Shown: positions 9,822-18,935, counted from the stretch's first letter. The stretch is DNA of 64,000 nucleotides from a bacterium (GCA_015075175.1 JABTUV010000005.1:62001-126000); one strand, 5' to 3'. Notes: generated by a model not told the origin, from the sequence alone. A program made the numbers and translations.

Positions 9822-10070
9822 CGGTAGTTGCGCAGTGTGCTGTGCCTGGGAGGCATCCTTATGAGTACCAAAGGGTGGGACCCGGTGGGAGGGAGGCACC
9901 CTTTTTAGAGTACTAAAGGGTGGCACCCCGGTGGGGAGATTAAGAGTTAAGAGCAAGAGTTAAGAGCAAGAGTAAGAGTAAGAGCAAGATTAAGATTAAG
10001 AGTAAGATTAAGATTAAGAGTAAGAGTAAGATTAAGAGTAAGAGTAAGATTAAGAGTAAGATCAGGCCAG
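9822..10070 (+). repeat. Dispersed hairpin repeats followed by a purine microsatellite
   Basis: The gspE-gspF spacer has three parts. A GTAGTTGCGCAGTGTGCTG core lies at about 9824. Two decayed copies of the element ending GAGTACNAAAGGGTGG follow at 9860-9925. From 9940 to 10060 there is an imperfect hexamer array (AAGATT, AAGAGT, AAGAGC units). A similar purine array precedes lpxA. Confidence 0.8.
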
Positions 10071-10092
10071 CGGGGATGAATGGAGCAGCGAA

Positions 10093-11172
10093 ATGGAAAG
10101 CGTCAGCCAAGTACTGGACCGAGCCATCATCCAGCGGGTGAGCCGGCGCACGCTGGCGTCGTCGTGCCGGGAGTTGTCGGTACTCCTGGACGTGGGCATC
10201 CCGCTGTTGCGGGCTTTGCAGTTATTGTCGGCGCGGCTGACGAACCCGGTGATGGCGAGAGTGCTGTCGGAGGTGGCGGGGTCGATCGAGAAAGGGAACA
10301 CGCTGGCGGCGGCGCTGTCCAACCATCCGCGCATCTTCTCGGGGCTGTTCATCAGCGTGGTGCGGGTGGGCGAGGTGAGCGGGAACCTGAACGAGGCGCT
10401 GCGCCGGCTGGCCGATCTCCTGGAGCGGGACGTGTCCATCCGGCGCCGCATCGCCTTCGCCATGCTGTATCCGGCGGTGGTTCTGACGGCGTGCGTGGCG
10501 GTGGTACTGGTGATTCTCGGCGTGGTGATTCCGCAGTTTGCGCGGATTTACAGCGAGCAGAACATCAGCCTGCCGCGGAGCACGCGGGCCATCATCGGGG
10601 CGTCGGAGTTTTTGTCGGGCAACTGGTTCTCGATGCTTCTGGCGGTGATCGTGCTGGGGGCGCTGTTCTACTTCTACCGGCGGCTGCCGACGGGCCGGCG
10701 GCGGCTGGACCGGATCAAGTTGGGGCTGCCGGTGTTCGGGTCGGTGTATCTGAAAGTGATCGTGGTGCGGGTGACGCGGACGTTTGCGACCATGGTTCGC
10801 AGCGGGGTGCCGCTCGTCACCTCGCTGCGGGTGGTGGGACAGACGGCGGGCAACAAGGTGGTGGACGAGATGTTCCAGGAGACTTCGGGGGCGGTCGAGC
10901 GGGGTGAGACGCTGGCGGGGTCGCTGGCGGCGCACAAGATTCTGCCCGCGCTGGTAGTCGAGATGATCGCCGTGGGGGAGAGCGCCGGCAGCCTGGACAC
11001 GGTTTTGGATCGCGTGGCGCGCGCCTACGAAGAGGAGGTGAACCTGCTGCTGGAAGCGCTGACGGCGCTATTGGAGCCGGCGCTGATCCTGGTTCTGGGA
11101 GTGGTGTGCCTGGTGCTGGCGGTTGGGGTGCTGTATCCTTACTGGAACCTGGCGGGGGCGGGGGCGTTCTGA
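10093..11172 (+). CDS. gspF: Type II secretion/type IV pilus inner-membrane protein GspF/PilC
   Basis: 359 residues, close to family size. It is the polytopic platform protein that works with GspE. Two homologous helical GspF domains are visible: RRTLASSCRELSVLLDVGIPLLRALQLL (about residues 15-135) and VTRTFATMVRSGVPLVTSLRVVGQT (about 215-340). Each is followed by membrane helices (YPAVVLTACVAVVLVILGVVIPQF and LEPALILVLGVVCLVLAVGVLYPYW). Both contain the conserved G-E-G-like turn (VGEVSGNL, VGESAGSL). The start ATG at 10093 follows a GGAG eleven bases upstream. It closes the secretion cluster; GspD, GspG and a prepilin peptidase are not in the window. Confidence 0.9.
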   Translation: MESVSQVLDRAIIQRVSRRTLASSCRELSVLLDVGIPLLRALQLLSARLTNPVMARVLSEVAGSIEKGNTLAAALSNHPRIFSGLFISVVRVGEVSGNLNEALRRLADLLERDVSIRRRIAFAMLYPAVVLTACVAVVLVILGVVIPQFARIYSEQNISLPRSTRAIIGASEFLSGNWFSMLLAVIVLGALFYFYRRLPTGRRRLDRIKLGLPVFGSVYLKVIVVRVTRTFATMVRSGVPLVTSLRVVGQTAGNKVVDEMFQETSGAVERGETLAGSLAAHKILPALVVEMIAVGESAGSLDTVLDRVARAYEEEVNLLLEALTALLEPALILVLGVVCLVLAVGVLYPYWNLAGAGAF

Positions 11173-11289
11173 CCCGGCGTCGAGCGAGACTCAAGACGAT
11201 GGCACGTTGTTTGCTCGTTGGCGGGAGGCACGCCGTGAGGGAGGCTCTTGGGGACCGGTTTCATCCCTGTTTGACATCAAATCTCAACC

Positions 11290-11318
11290 TTGACATCGGA
11301 TTAACGCAGGCGCATAGT
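11290..11318 (+). promoter_or_regulatory. Candidate promoter upstream of the orphan lpxD-like gene
   Basis: TTGACA (11290-11295), a 17-bp spacer and CATAGT (11313-11318) lie 50 bp before the ATG at 11369. A second TTGACA is at 11271. The 196-bp spacer shows no other feature. Confidence 0.45.
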
Positions 11319-11368
11319 GAGGCCCGGTACAGGCTCGAAAACGTCAGCGGATCCTAGGACAGCAATTT

Positions 11369-12169
11369 ATGGGAACGGCTCTGTCCGATAAGCGCATTGT
11401 GCGCCTTGCTCATCGCCACCAACGGAAGAAGCCCAACTCGATTCATCCCTCCGCCGTCATCAGTCCCACGGCCCGGCTGGGCAGCAACGTCTGCATCATG
11501 GCCAGCGTGGTTGTGGACGAGGGGGCGTGCATCGGGGACGGGGTGACGATTTATCCTCACGTGTACGTGGGACGGGACTGCGTGGTGGGAGACGGGACGA
11601 TCCTCTATCCCAACGTGACGCTGCGGGAGGCGGTGAAGGTGGGGCGGCGGTGCCGCATCCACAGCGGGTCGGTGATCGGCAGCGACGGGTTCGGGTTCAT
11701 TCCCGTGGCCAACGGGCGGCGGCTGAAGATTCCCCACGTGGGGACGGTGGAACTGGGCGACGACGTGGTGGTGGGCGCCAATGCCGCCATCGACCGGGGC
11801 ACGCTGGAGAAGACGCGGGTGGGCAGCGGGGTGGTGATCGACGCGCAGGTGCAGGTGGGGCACAACGCCAGCATCGGCGACCGGACCCACATCGGGACCA
11901 TGAGCGGCATCTGCGGCAGCACCCGCATCGGCCGCGACGTGCGTCTGGGCCACGACGTGGCGGTGGTGCCGCAGATCGAGATCGGCGACGGGGCGAGCGC
12001 GGAGGATTGCAGCAGCATCACCAAGAATCTGCCCGCGGGCGCGCACGTGGGCGGGATGCCCGCCCTGCCGACCGAGGAGGCCCGTCGCCTGCGCGAGCTG
12101 GAGTGCTCCCTGCCTGAACTTTTCGAACGCCTGCGCGCCCTCGAACGCAAACTGGCCGACAAGCCGTAG
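11369..12169 (+). CDS. LpxD-like N-acyltransferase lacking the N-terminal domain
   Basis: 266 residues with left-handed beta-helix hexapeptide repeats from about residue 25. The LpxD hallmarks are present: IGSDGFGF, KIPHVGTVELGDDVVVGANAAIDRGTL, and QVGHNASIGD, which carries the histidine that is the catalytic base in LpxD. The C-terminal helix (EEARRLRELECSLPELFERLRALERKL) matches LpxD's helical tail. LpxD adds the second acyl chain to UDP-GlcN in lipid A synthesis. The usual uridine-binding N-terminal domain (about 100 residues) is missing; only ~20 residues precede the helix and the 196-bp spacer is too short to hide it. A second, full-length LpxD at 56405 has lost these active-site residues. 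It could also act on another nucleotide sugar. Confidence 0.8.
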   Translation: MGTALSDKRIVRLAHRHQRKKPNSIHPSAVISPTARLGSNVCIMASVVVDEGACIGDGVTIYPHVYVGRDCVVGDGTILYPNVTLREAVKVGRRCRIHSGSVIGSDGFGFIPVANGRRLKIPHVGTVELGDDVVVGANAAIDRGTLEKTRVGSGVVIDAQVQVGHNASIGDRTHIGTMSGICGSTRIGRDVRLGHDVAVVPQIEIGDGASAEDCSSITKNLPAGAHVGGMPALPTEEARRLRELECSLPELFERLRALERKLADKP

Positions 12170-12221
12170 GCGCGCGCGCGCCTCGGCTCAGCACTTCCTA
12201 CTTACCCCAAGGAGACACGCC

Positions 12222-12563
12222 ATGGCGGGTGACTGCATCTTCTGCAAGATCATCGCGGGGGAGATTCCGGGCCGGCGAGCCTATGAAGACGACGAGTTGG
12301 TGGTGGTGCACGACATCAACCCGCAGGCGCCGCTGCACGTCTTGGTGCTGCCGCGCAAGCACATCGAGAAGCTTACCGATCTGACTTCCGAGGACGATGC
12401 GTTGATCGGCCGGATGCAGCGCGTGGCGGCGCAGGTGGTGGAGGAGGCGGGGGCGGGGGACTTTCGCACCGTGTTCAACTGCGGGGAAGGCGCGGGCCAG
12501 TCGGTGTTTCACATCCACCTGCACGTGTTGGCCGGGCGGGGCTTGGGCTGGCCGCCGGGCTGA
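12222..12563 (+). CDS. HIT-family nucleotide hydrolase
   Basis: 113 residues, the normal size for a histidine-triad (HINT/PKCI-type) protein. The N-terminal CIFCKIIAGEIPG is typical, with a possible zinc site CIFC, and the catalytic triad is HIHLHV (His97, His99, His101). These enzymes hydrolyse purine nucleoside phosphoramidates and adenylated substrates in the cytoplasm. A strong ribosome site (AAGGAGACACGCC) precedes the ATG. The gene stands alone, with the restriction-modification pair convergent on its right; the 57-bp gap includes GGGACAGTCCCTGTC, which can pair on itself. Confidence 0.9.
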   Translation: MAGDCIFCKIIAGEIPGRRAYEDDELVVVHDINPQAPLHVLVLPRKHIEKLTDLTSEDDALIGRMQRVAAQVVEEAGAGDFRTVFNCGEGAGQSVFHIHLHVLAGRGLGWPPG

Positions 12564-12620
12564 GGCGCGGGGCGGCGGGGGCAGGGACAGTCCCTGTCTG
12601 TGCGCGGGAGGGGACGACCA

Positions 12621-13334
12621 CTACTCGTCCCACACAAATGGCGCCGATGGGGGGAATATGTGTTGCACGCGCCACTTGGCTTTTGCCTTCAGGCGCCCAA
12701 AGGAAAGTCTTACGCGGAACTGCTCGCCAAGAGTCGGCGCGTTCCGGCCGACAAGCCAAATGGTGTCGTCGCAAGTATTGTTGTATCTGTCCTGTAGCAG
12801 CCCATTGGGAACGGCGGCGACGGTGATCCCGGTCAATTCGTTTGCCGTAGTCGATTCGCGGTAATTGTATTTTATGAAGAGAGTCGTGGTGAGATAGTTT
12901 TCTCCCCGCAATTGCAGAATCCGCGGAAGTTTGCCGGCGACCTCGATCGCGGCGCCGCCGCGGTACTGCCGGACGACCATTGAAAGTTGCGACGTCTGTA
13001 ATGTCGCCGTTCTTTGACCTTCGATTCTTTCTGCTTTGGAATCCACAAAAAGCGCCTGTTTTACGGCGTATTCCGGATGGAAAACATAGCGCGCGCGTTT
13101 GTAGTCGATCTTGCCGAACAGCCTTTGGTCGATACGCGACATACCCATCTGGTCCAGCGCCTCACGGGTGATGTCTTCTCCAATGTCCCCAGCCAAGTCG
13201 CGTTCCTCCCTAAAGATGTTGCAAGCATCTTCACGAAAGTCGTAAATCGCCTGGACCACCAAACGCAACGTGGCTTTCTCGATTTCCTCGATGGTTTCGG
13301 GACTCTGCGCGAGCTCCGCAGGATCGGTTAGCAT
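12621..13334 (-). CDS. SfiI-family type II restriction endonuclease
   Basis: 237 residues. The layout resembles what I know of SfiI: IEKATLRLVVQAIYDFREDA, then GKIDYKRARYVFHPEY and the nuclease core ALFVDSKAE (PD-(D/E)XK-type D...K), followed by LQTSQLSM and FIKYNYRE. SfiI cuts GGCCNNNNNGGCC as a tetramer, so a related target is an inference. The start is ATG 13334, which overlaps the methyltransferase stop (ATGCTAA) with a GGAG upstream; a longer upstream frame lies inside the methyltransferase gene and lacks homology. Transcribed right to left after the methyltransferase, so protection is made first. A false-friend risk is low given the adjacent methylase. Confidence 0.8.
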   Translation of the reverse strand: MLTDPAELAQSPETIEEIEKATLRLVVQAIYDFREDACNIFREERDLAGDIGEDITREALDQMGMSRIDQRLFGKIDYKRARYVFHPEYAVKQALFVDSKAERIEGQRTATLQTSQLSMVVRQYRGGAAIEVAGKLPRILQLRGENYLTTTLFIKYNYRESTTANELTGITVAAVPNGLLQDRYNNTCDDTIWLVGRNAPTLGEQFRVRLSFGRLKAKAKWRVQHIFPPSAPFVWDE

Positions 13335-14359
13335 AATCTCCGCATCGCGCCACGCACGTTCCTCTTGGCCAGCGCGGTGTAAGTTTGGTTGTTGTCGATG
13401 CCCAAGAAACTTCGCTTCAGCTCTATCGCGGCCACGGCGGTTGTGCCGCTGCCGAGAAAACAATCCAAGACGACGTCGCCAGGGTCGGTTAATAACCGAA
13501 TAACGCGGCGCGGAAGCTCCTTGGGAAACTTCGCCGGATGGTCATCGTTGATACGCACGGATGGAAACGTCCACACGCCGCGGGATCCCCACTCCCGCCA
13601 CTCTTCGGGCGACAACCGATCGCGGTCGAATTTCGTCACGCCGGGCTTCCAAAACATGTAAACGTACTCGAATTCGTCCACGGCTCGATAGGAGAGGCTG
13701 GCCCAACGCGAATTCTCCCACGCGGCGTCTTTCACCCACACGCGCCGGTCGTAAGTGTAAAAACCGGCCCTCAAGGCCCAATCTTCCACCATGCCGCCGA
13801 CAACCTTGACCCGCGTCTGGAATTCGTATTTGCCTCCGCGTATGTTGTTGCCGTTCAGGCGCCGATCTATGGTTTGCTCACTGCAATTGAGCAATTTGGC
13901 GAGCCGGTGGCGGTTAAAGTAGGGGTGTTTCTTCTTTGCGGCCAGGATATCTTCACGCGTCACAGGACATCGTTTCCGGTTAACCGCCTCGGCTTGTATG
14001 CGTGGCATGGAATCATCCCGGAAACAAAGAATGTCCGCAATATTCACCACGAGGAACCCGCCCGGTTTAATCAAGGGAAAGTGGAGACGGATCACTTCGC
14101 TGAGAAGCGCCTGCCAGTCCGCGTAAGACAAGCCCGTCTCGTAATCCTTTCCAACGAAATAGGGGGGCGACCACACACTTAGCGCAAGGCTGTTCGGACG
14201 CACTTTCGGCAGCAACGCACGCGCATCGCCGGTGTATACGTGGTCGACTTCCAAATAATCCTGCTCCCCCACATCGCGCGGTTCGTACAAGGCTTCTAAA
14301 GAAACTCTCAGGGCAGGTGGCATTCGGTTCAGGTTGTGTTCCGTGATTCGCGTGCTCAT
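13328..14359 (-). CDS. DNA methyltransferase (beta class, probably N4-cytosine) of the SfiI-like system
   Basis: 343 residues. Motif IV is SPPY (residues 64-67), frequent in N4-cytosine methylases, and motif I (DCFLGSGTT, residues 299-307, SAM binding) comes after it, the beta-class order. It would methylate the recognition site of the adjoining SfiI-like nuclease. Residues 134-172 (TREDILAAKKKHPYFNRHRLAKLLNCSEQTIDRRLNG) look like a helix-turn-helix inserted between the motifs; a role in target binding or autoregulation is a guess. The start at 14359 is chosen because GGAGG sits 5 bases upstream; an upstream ATG at 14374 is an alternative, and the frame also extends to 14491, overlapping the protease gene end. 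Confidence 0.85.
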   Translation of the reverse strand: MSTRITEHNLNRMPPALRVSLEALYEPRDVGEQDYLEVDHVYTGDARALLPKVRPNSLALSVWSPPYFVGKDYETGLSYADWQALLSEVIRLHFPLIKPGGFLVVNIADILCFRDDSMPRIQAEAVNRKRCPVTREDILAAKKKHPYFNRHRLAKLLNCSEQTIDRRLNGNNIRGGKYEFQTRVKVVGGMVEDWALRAGFYTYDRRVWVKDAAWENSRWASLSYRAVDEFEYVYMFWKPGVTKFDRDRLSPEEWREWGSRGVWTFPSVRINDDHPAKFPKELPRRVIRLLTDPGDVVLDCFLGSGTTAVAAIELKRSFLGIDNNQTYTALAKRNVRGAMRRLC

Positions 14360-14474
14360 TCCGTCCTCCGCCATAATGCGGCGTGTCTTGATGAATGCGC
14401 GGCTCGCAGTGTATCCCAACCCCCGTTGTTCGGCAAGGGCTACCGTCGCCAAGATCGATGGGGGGTGCGGTGAT

Positions 14475-17182
14475 TCATCGTGCGCGGTCAAACCAGTATT
14501 CGATGAAGAGCAGGAGATCGGCGTGGTCGACGAAGCCGTTTTTGTCGAGGTCGCCGTAGAGATAGGGCGGCAGGCCGTCGCGGGAGGACGCGGACGGCTT
14601 CTCTATGATCGGGATTGACGCGCCGTCGATCTGCCAACTGGCGGCGAAGAGAAAGAGGTCCTCGCGCGTGATGGCATGGTCGAGATTGATGTCGCCCGGA
14701 TGGAAGGTGGGGGTCGCCGTAGGCGTCGGGCTGGGCGTGGGCGAGTCGGTCGGCGTGGGCGTGGGCGAGGCGAGGAAGTCGGGATAGCCGACGGGCGTGG
14801 GGGTGTTGGTAAACGTCGCGCTGGTATTGATGCGGCCCAGCGTGCCCGCGGCGAGCACCCAGTCCCAGCCCTGGTTGCTGTCGTGGCCGGCGCGGTCGCG
14901 TGCCAGCGTGGTCGAGGTCGAGTTGACGCCGGAAGCGTCCGGCTTGCCCCAACCGGCGTCGCCGGGTTCGGTGCGCACCGAGCGGGGATAGCGGGCGTTG
15001 CGGTTGAAGCGCAGGTAATCCACCAGTTCACCCGCCGGGTTGCGCAGCTCGACCGCGCCGTCGCTGTCGCGCAAGAGCGGCCACTGCATGCTGTTGGCGT
15101 TGTCGTAGACGTTCTCGACCGTGTTGGTCCCCGGCGTGTCGAAGACCTGCATATAAATGCCGGGATGGAGCGTGACTCCGGCGAACTGGTCGAAGGTAGT
15201 CACGGCGGTAGTATTGCGGGCGGCGGTGATGCGCCAGCCGGAGAGGTCCTGGGGGCCGGGGCCGCGGTTGGTGATCTCGAGGACGGCGGGGGGGGAAAAG
15301 TCGCTATCCGCCAGGCGGATTTCGTTGAGGAGCACGACGCCGCCCGAGGGGGCGATCGTCATGGCGCCCGACAGGACCGCGTAGCGGCAGTCCCGCCCAA
15401 TACCGACTCGTTCGGGGGGCGCGGGCGCCGCGCCCGACCGGACTTCCAGTTCGGCGACCAAAAGCTCGGGATAGAGCACTTCCCAACTCTTAATCGTCAC
15501 GTCGTCGCCGAACCACGGCCGGCTGTGGTAGGTGAAGTTCTGGCCCTGGATGGAGACCGTCGCGGCGCCGCCCGCCGGAATGGTCCGGGGGACCACGCGC
15601 GTGATCGAGGGCGTCACGTCCACGATCGTCAGGGCGAGATCGTAGAAGCCGTAGAGCGTGTCCGGCGCGAGTGAACCGGCCAGGCGCGTGACGCGGATGT
15701 AATGGCGTCCTTTCTGCGGCGTCACGAACAGGAGTTCGGCGTTCTGGTTGTTGGTGCGGCTGGAATTTTCGTACAGGTTGCGACCCAAAAGGACCTGTCC
15801 GTCGGGTCCGAAGACTTCGATGACGGGATTATTGAGGCCGAGGTTGGCGCCGCTGGTGCGGGCGCGAAACTGCGTCTCCGAGTAGACGGTGTTGTCAAAA
15901 TACGCCCAGTCCTCGTCGGGGAAGGGATAGAAGGTGCGTGACTGGGTCTCTCCCGGGGTGATCCGGCGGGCCGTCTCCGGCGAGTCGTCCGGCTCGTAGT
16001 CGTCGGGATAGTAGCGCATCTCCAGGGCGTAGAAGATGTCCTTCATCTGCTGGAAGTAACCCGAATTGAGAAGGAACCAGCGGTCCCAGAAGTCCTCGAT
16101 GGTCATGACGGTCGGGGGCGAGGCGCGCAGGTGGCGGAGGACGCGCCAGGGGGCGGCGTCGGGCAGGGCGAGGGCGTCGTCGTCACCGGCCGAGCCGTCG
16201 GCGGTCTCCGAGGAGTCGATGATGTCCCACATCGCCGCGGTCGTGGCGACTTCGGCGGCGGGACCTTTCTGGCTGCTGGAGGGGGTTTCGTACTGATAGG
16301 AAAATCCACCGCTGGTCCCGAAGCTGTTGCGGTCGGAATAGACGTGAGGGAGGGGCAACCCGAAATGTTGGAGGATGGCGCCCGAGAACCAGGTAGCCAG
16401 ACCTTCGCCCCAGGAGAGGCGGGCGTCCTGGTAGGGATCGCTGATGCCGTGCGAGCCGCCCGGGCTGTTGCTGCGTGAGTACAGACTGGTGAGGTAGTGG
16501 CCGATCTCGTGCAGGATGTTGGCGTCGTCGTAGCCGTCGTCGTCGGCGAGATTGAGGTTGCCGCCGCCGTAGGAGGAGCCGGTGCGGGGGGTAGCGCGGT
16601 TGGGGTTCCAGCCGATGCGGAGAAGCGTGGTGGGACGGGCGCCCTCGACGAACTCGACCCACTGCGCGGCGTAGACGCCCATGTCGTAGGCGTTGAAGGC
16701 CTGCGAGGCCAGTTCGGTGTAGGGCGGGCCGGTTCCAATGGCGGCGGGGGCCAGCGTCTCTCCGAAATCCACCGAGGTCTGGCCGATGGCGCTGCGCATC
16801 GCGGCGCGCTCGCCAGTGCGTAGGCCAGCCGCGGATTGACGGTGTCATCGCTTACCTCGATGGTGTAGCCGGGAACCGACAGGGAGGTAGTCAGCACGCG
16901 CGCGTAGACGGTTCGCACCTGTCCGTCGGAAACCGCGATGCTGAATTGGCCGGATTCGTTGGTGTAGCCGTTGGCGAGCACGGTTTGGGTGTTGGCGTCC
17001 ACGATCTGCACGTCGGCCCAGCGGATGGGGGCTTGGCGCGTGCCGGTCCAGCCGCTGGTGGAATAAAGCCGGTCGGTGTAGGAGAAGCTGCCCGTAGCGG
17101 TCCACTGGGCGGAAGCGGGAAGGGCGGCGAGGATGAGGAACGCAAGGAGCGGGAGGGCCGTGGTCGCGCAGCGCGGCGCAAT
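14475..17182 (-). CDS. Secreted multidomain metalloprotease-like protein with dockerin-like tail (frameshifted)
   Basis: About 900 residues if the two frames are joined; the frame changes near 16805 by a net one-base loss. Domains in order: signal peptide (LPLLAFLILAALPASAQ), a carboxypeptidase-regulatory-like beta domain (WADVQIVDANTQTVLANGYTNESGQF), a region with the zinc-protease motif HEIGH (about 16497-16511), a PPC-like domain (DYEPDDSPETARRI...DWAYFDN), an IPT/TIG-like domain (PSITRVVPRTIPAGG), a lamin-tail-like domain (VVLLNEIRLADSD), a PTPTDSPTPSPTPTATP linker and two dockerin-type repeats (GDINLDHAITREDLFLFAASW, GDLDKNGFVDHADLLLFIEYW). No ordinary start codon precedes the signal peptide: upstream the frame runs into tandem repeats, so the 5' end near 17182 is uncertain. 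Probably cell-surface or exported. Confidence 0.75.
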
Positions 17183-17184
17183 CC

Positions 17185-17465
17185 AGCGGCGTAGTTGCGC
17201 AGCGTGCTGCGCCGACCTGGTAGTTGCGCGCACGGGGCCCGGTGCTGCGTGCAGGTCGAAAGCAGGCTGAAGCCTGTACTCCGTGGGGTAGGCCGGGGGT
17301 ACGGGTGCTCGTGCACCCTTTTGAGTACAAAAGGGTGGCACCGGGTCGAGAGCAGGCTGAAGCCTGTACTCCGTGGGGTAGGCCGGGGGTACGGGTGTTC
17401 GTGCACCCTTTTGAGTACAAAAGGGTGGCACCGGGTCGAAAGCAGGCTGAAGCCTGGACTCCGTT
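17185..17465 (+). repeat. Dispersed hairpin core plus 90-bp tandem repeat (2.3 copies)
   Basis: GTAGTTGCGCAGCGTGCTG at 17191 is followed by tandem copies starting AGCAGGCTGAAGCC at 17261, 17351 and 17441 (period 90 bp). Each copy has two palindromes: CAGGCTGAAGCCTG and CACCCTTTTGAGTACAAAAGGGTG. Decayed single copies occur near 600, 9860 and 55680. Confidence 0.9.
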
Positions 17466-17479
17466 TCGTGGGACATGGT

Positions 17480-17983
17480 TTAGGGGGCGACCCCCGGAAA
17501 CAGGCGTACGGTCCCGCCGCGGCCGTCGGGGATGGGTTCGGGCATGGCGGACTGTGCGGCGGCGGGGCCCTCGTCGCCCAGAGGCAACCGGTAGCTGCGC
17601 TGCATGAGGGGCACGCCGTTCTCAGAGAGGGTCGCATCGACGATGACGGCGGGCGCGGGCATCCCGGCTTTCTGGGGCGAAACCTGAATGCGATAGCTGC
17701 GCGTCTGGCCCGCGCGGGTGGAGGAGAAGCGTTCGGCGCCGGTCGCGGGCACGAGGCGGGCGGGTCCCTCGGCAGCGACGGAGATTTCCAGCGCGCCGGA
17801 GTCCAGCGGGCGGCCGGTGATGGTCAATTGCCGCTGGTAGGGCGCGCCGGACGTGAGCTGGAGGTCGAGGAGGTCGGGAGGGGAAGGCTCGGCGATGCAG
17901 GGCGCGTCGTGGGCGTGCTGGTGCGGCGGCGGATACCAGACGACCGCTCCGGCGAGCACGCCGGCGATGAGCAGTGCTCCCAA
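17480..17983 (-). CDS. Hypothetical exported protein
   Basis: 167 residues, not recognised. The N-terminus (MGALLIAGVLAGAVVW) is a single hydrophobic helix, so the protein is likely membrane-anchored or secreted; a histidine-containing stretch (PPPHQHAHDAPC) follows. The rest is predicted beta-rich (LQLTSGAPYQRQLTITGRPLDSGALEISVAAEG; RSYRIQVSPQKAG), reminiscent of an Ig-like fold. The best start is TTG 17983; no ATG is in frame and a stop lies about 50 bp upstream. It is separated from the protease gene by the 90-bp repeats. Coding potential rests on the open frame and plausible protein features. Confidence 0.5.
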   Translation of the reverse strand: MGALLIAGVLAGAVVWYPPPHQHAHDAPCIAEPSPPDLLDLQLTSGAPYQRQLTITGRPLDSGALEISVAAEGPARLVPATGAERFSSTRAGQTRSYRIQVSPQKAGMPAPAVIVDATLSENGVPLMQRSYRLPLGDEGPAAAQSAMPEPIPDGRGGTVRLFPGVAP

Positions 17984-18379
17984 CGCAGCACGCAGGCGAT
18001 GAGCAGCGCTCCCGGCGCAGCTCGCTAACTACGCGCGCGACTCTTGTTCATCCGGCCACCCAAATGAGTCGGTCATTGCCAGCGTACCGGTGTCTAAGGA
18101 TTCGTCAACCGCGGCGGCGTGGGTATGGGACGGATGGGACGTGTGGGACGAGGAAAATGGGCGGTGCGTAGGCTTTGACAGGGGCGGCGTGGTCAATGTT
18201 GGTCCATGCGACTTCCGGTTTGGAAGATGAGCGCGCGATGGGCCAGGCGTCCTCTTACTCGTCTGGACGGCGGTATGTTGCGGCTATTTCTGCCTCGCGG
18301 CCCACTTCGATTCTGCCGCTGTGGACGACGACAGCTTGGGGCATTGCCGGGCGCGCGCTGGGCGGAGGTGGTTGCGGCG

Positions 18380-18640
18380 CTCGGTTCGCCCTCGCGCGAG
18401 ACGGCGGGTCCGGGCTTGCCCAATGCGCGCTGCTGGCGGCGTACCTCTTTGGATGGGATATTTTGCACCGGCGCGGTTGTGCGGCCGGAGGCGACACGGC
18501 TGGAGCGGCTGGCGGCATGGCGCGTGGTTGGCGACGGTCGAAACTGGCGTTGGGTTCATGCTGTTGGGCGCATTCGGGCGGTTGCGGCCGGCGTGGGGTT
18601 GGGCGTGGGTCGTGGTTCATGCGGGGATGTTGGGGGCGAG
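18380..18640 (+). pseudogene. N-terminal membrane segment of the next glycosyltransferase, frameshifted
   Basis: Three frames each hold one plausible piece of a membrane protein, in the right order: LAQCALLAAYLFGWDILHRRG (18415-18477), then VVRPEATRLERLAAWRV, then LATVETGVGFMLLGAFGRLRPAWGWAWVVVHAGMLGARRV (18525-18645). Such N-termini are typical of the polytopic glycosyltransferase family seen just downstream. Both frame changes are a net +1 or -2. The third piece is in the same frame as the downstream gene, with one TGA (18726) in the repeat array between them. The fragment may be the true 5' end of that gene with sequence errors. Confidence 0.45.
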
Positions 18641-18935
18641 GCGGGTGGCGGCAGTGCGCGGTGCGCACCCCGCGGTTGCGGGTGGCGGCGGTGCGCGGTG
18701 CGCACCCTACGCGCGGTTCAGGGGATGATGGTGCGCGGTGCGCACCCTATGGCGGTTGGGGGTGATGGTGCGGTGGCACCTACGCAGGGTGCGCGGTGCG
18801 CAGTGCGCACCCTACGCGGTTGGGGTGATGGTGCGCGGTGCACCTCACGGTTTTGAGGGTGGCGTGCGCTCTTCCGATCTACCCTCCGCGGTTGGGGGGG
18901 GTGATGGTGCGCGGTGCGCACCCTACGCGGTTTTG
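18640..18935 (+). repeat. GTGCGC palindromic repeat array
   Basis: Seven to eight imperfect copies of GTGCGCGGTGCGCACCCTAC followed by GCGGTTGGGGGTGATG. The core GTGCGC...GCGCAC is self-complementary. The array lies between the N-terminal fragment and the body of a membrane glycosyltransferase gene and holds the adapter-like stretch at 18867-18880. Confidence 0.85.
18867..18880 (+). other. Match to Illumina adapter 3' end (likely artefact)
   Basis: CGCTCTTCCGATCT is identical to the last 14 bases of the standard Illumina read-1 adapter. It interrupts an otherwise regular unit of the repeat array. It is best read as untrimmed adapter in the assembly. Confidence 0.8.
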
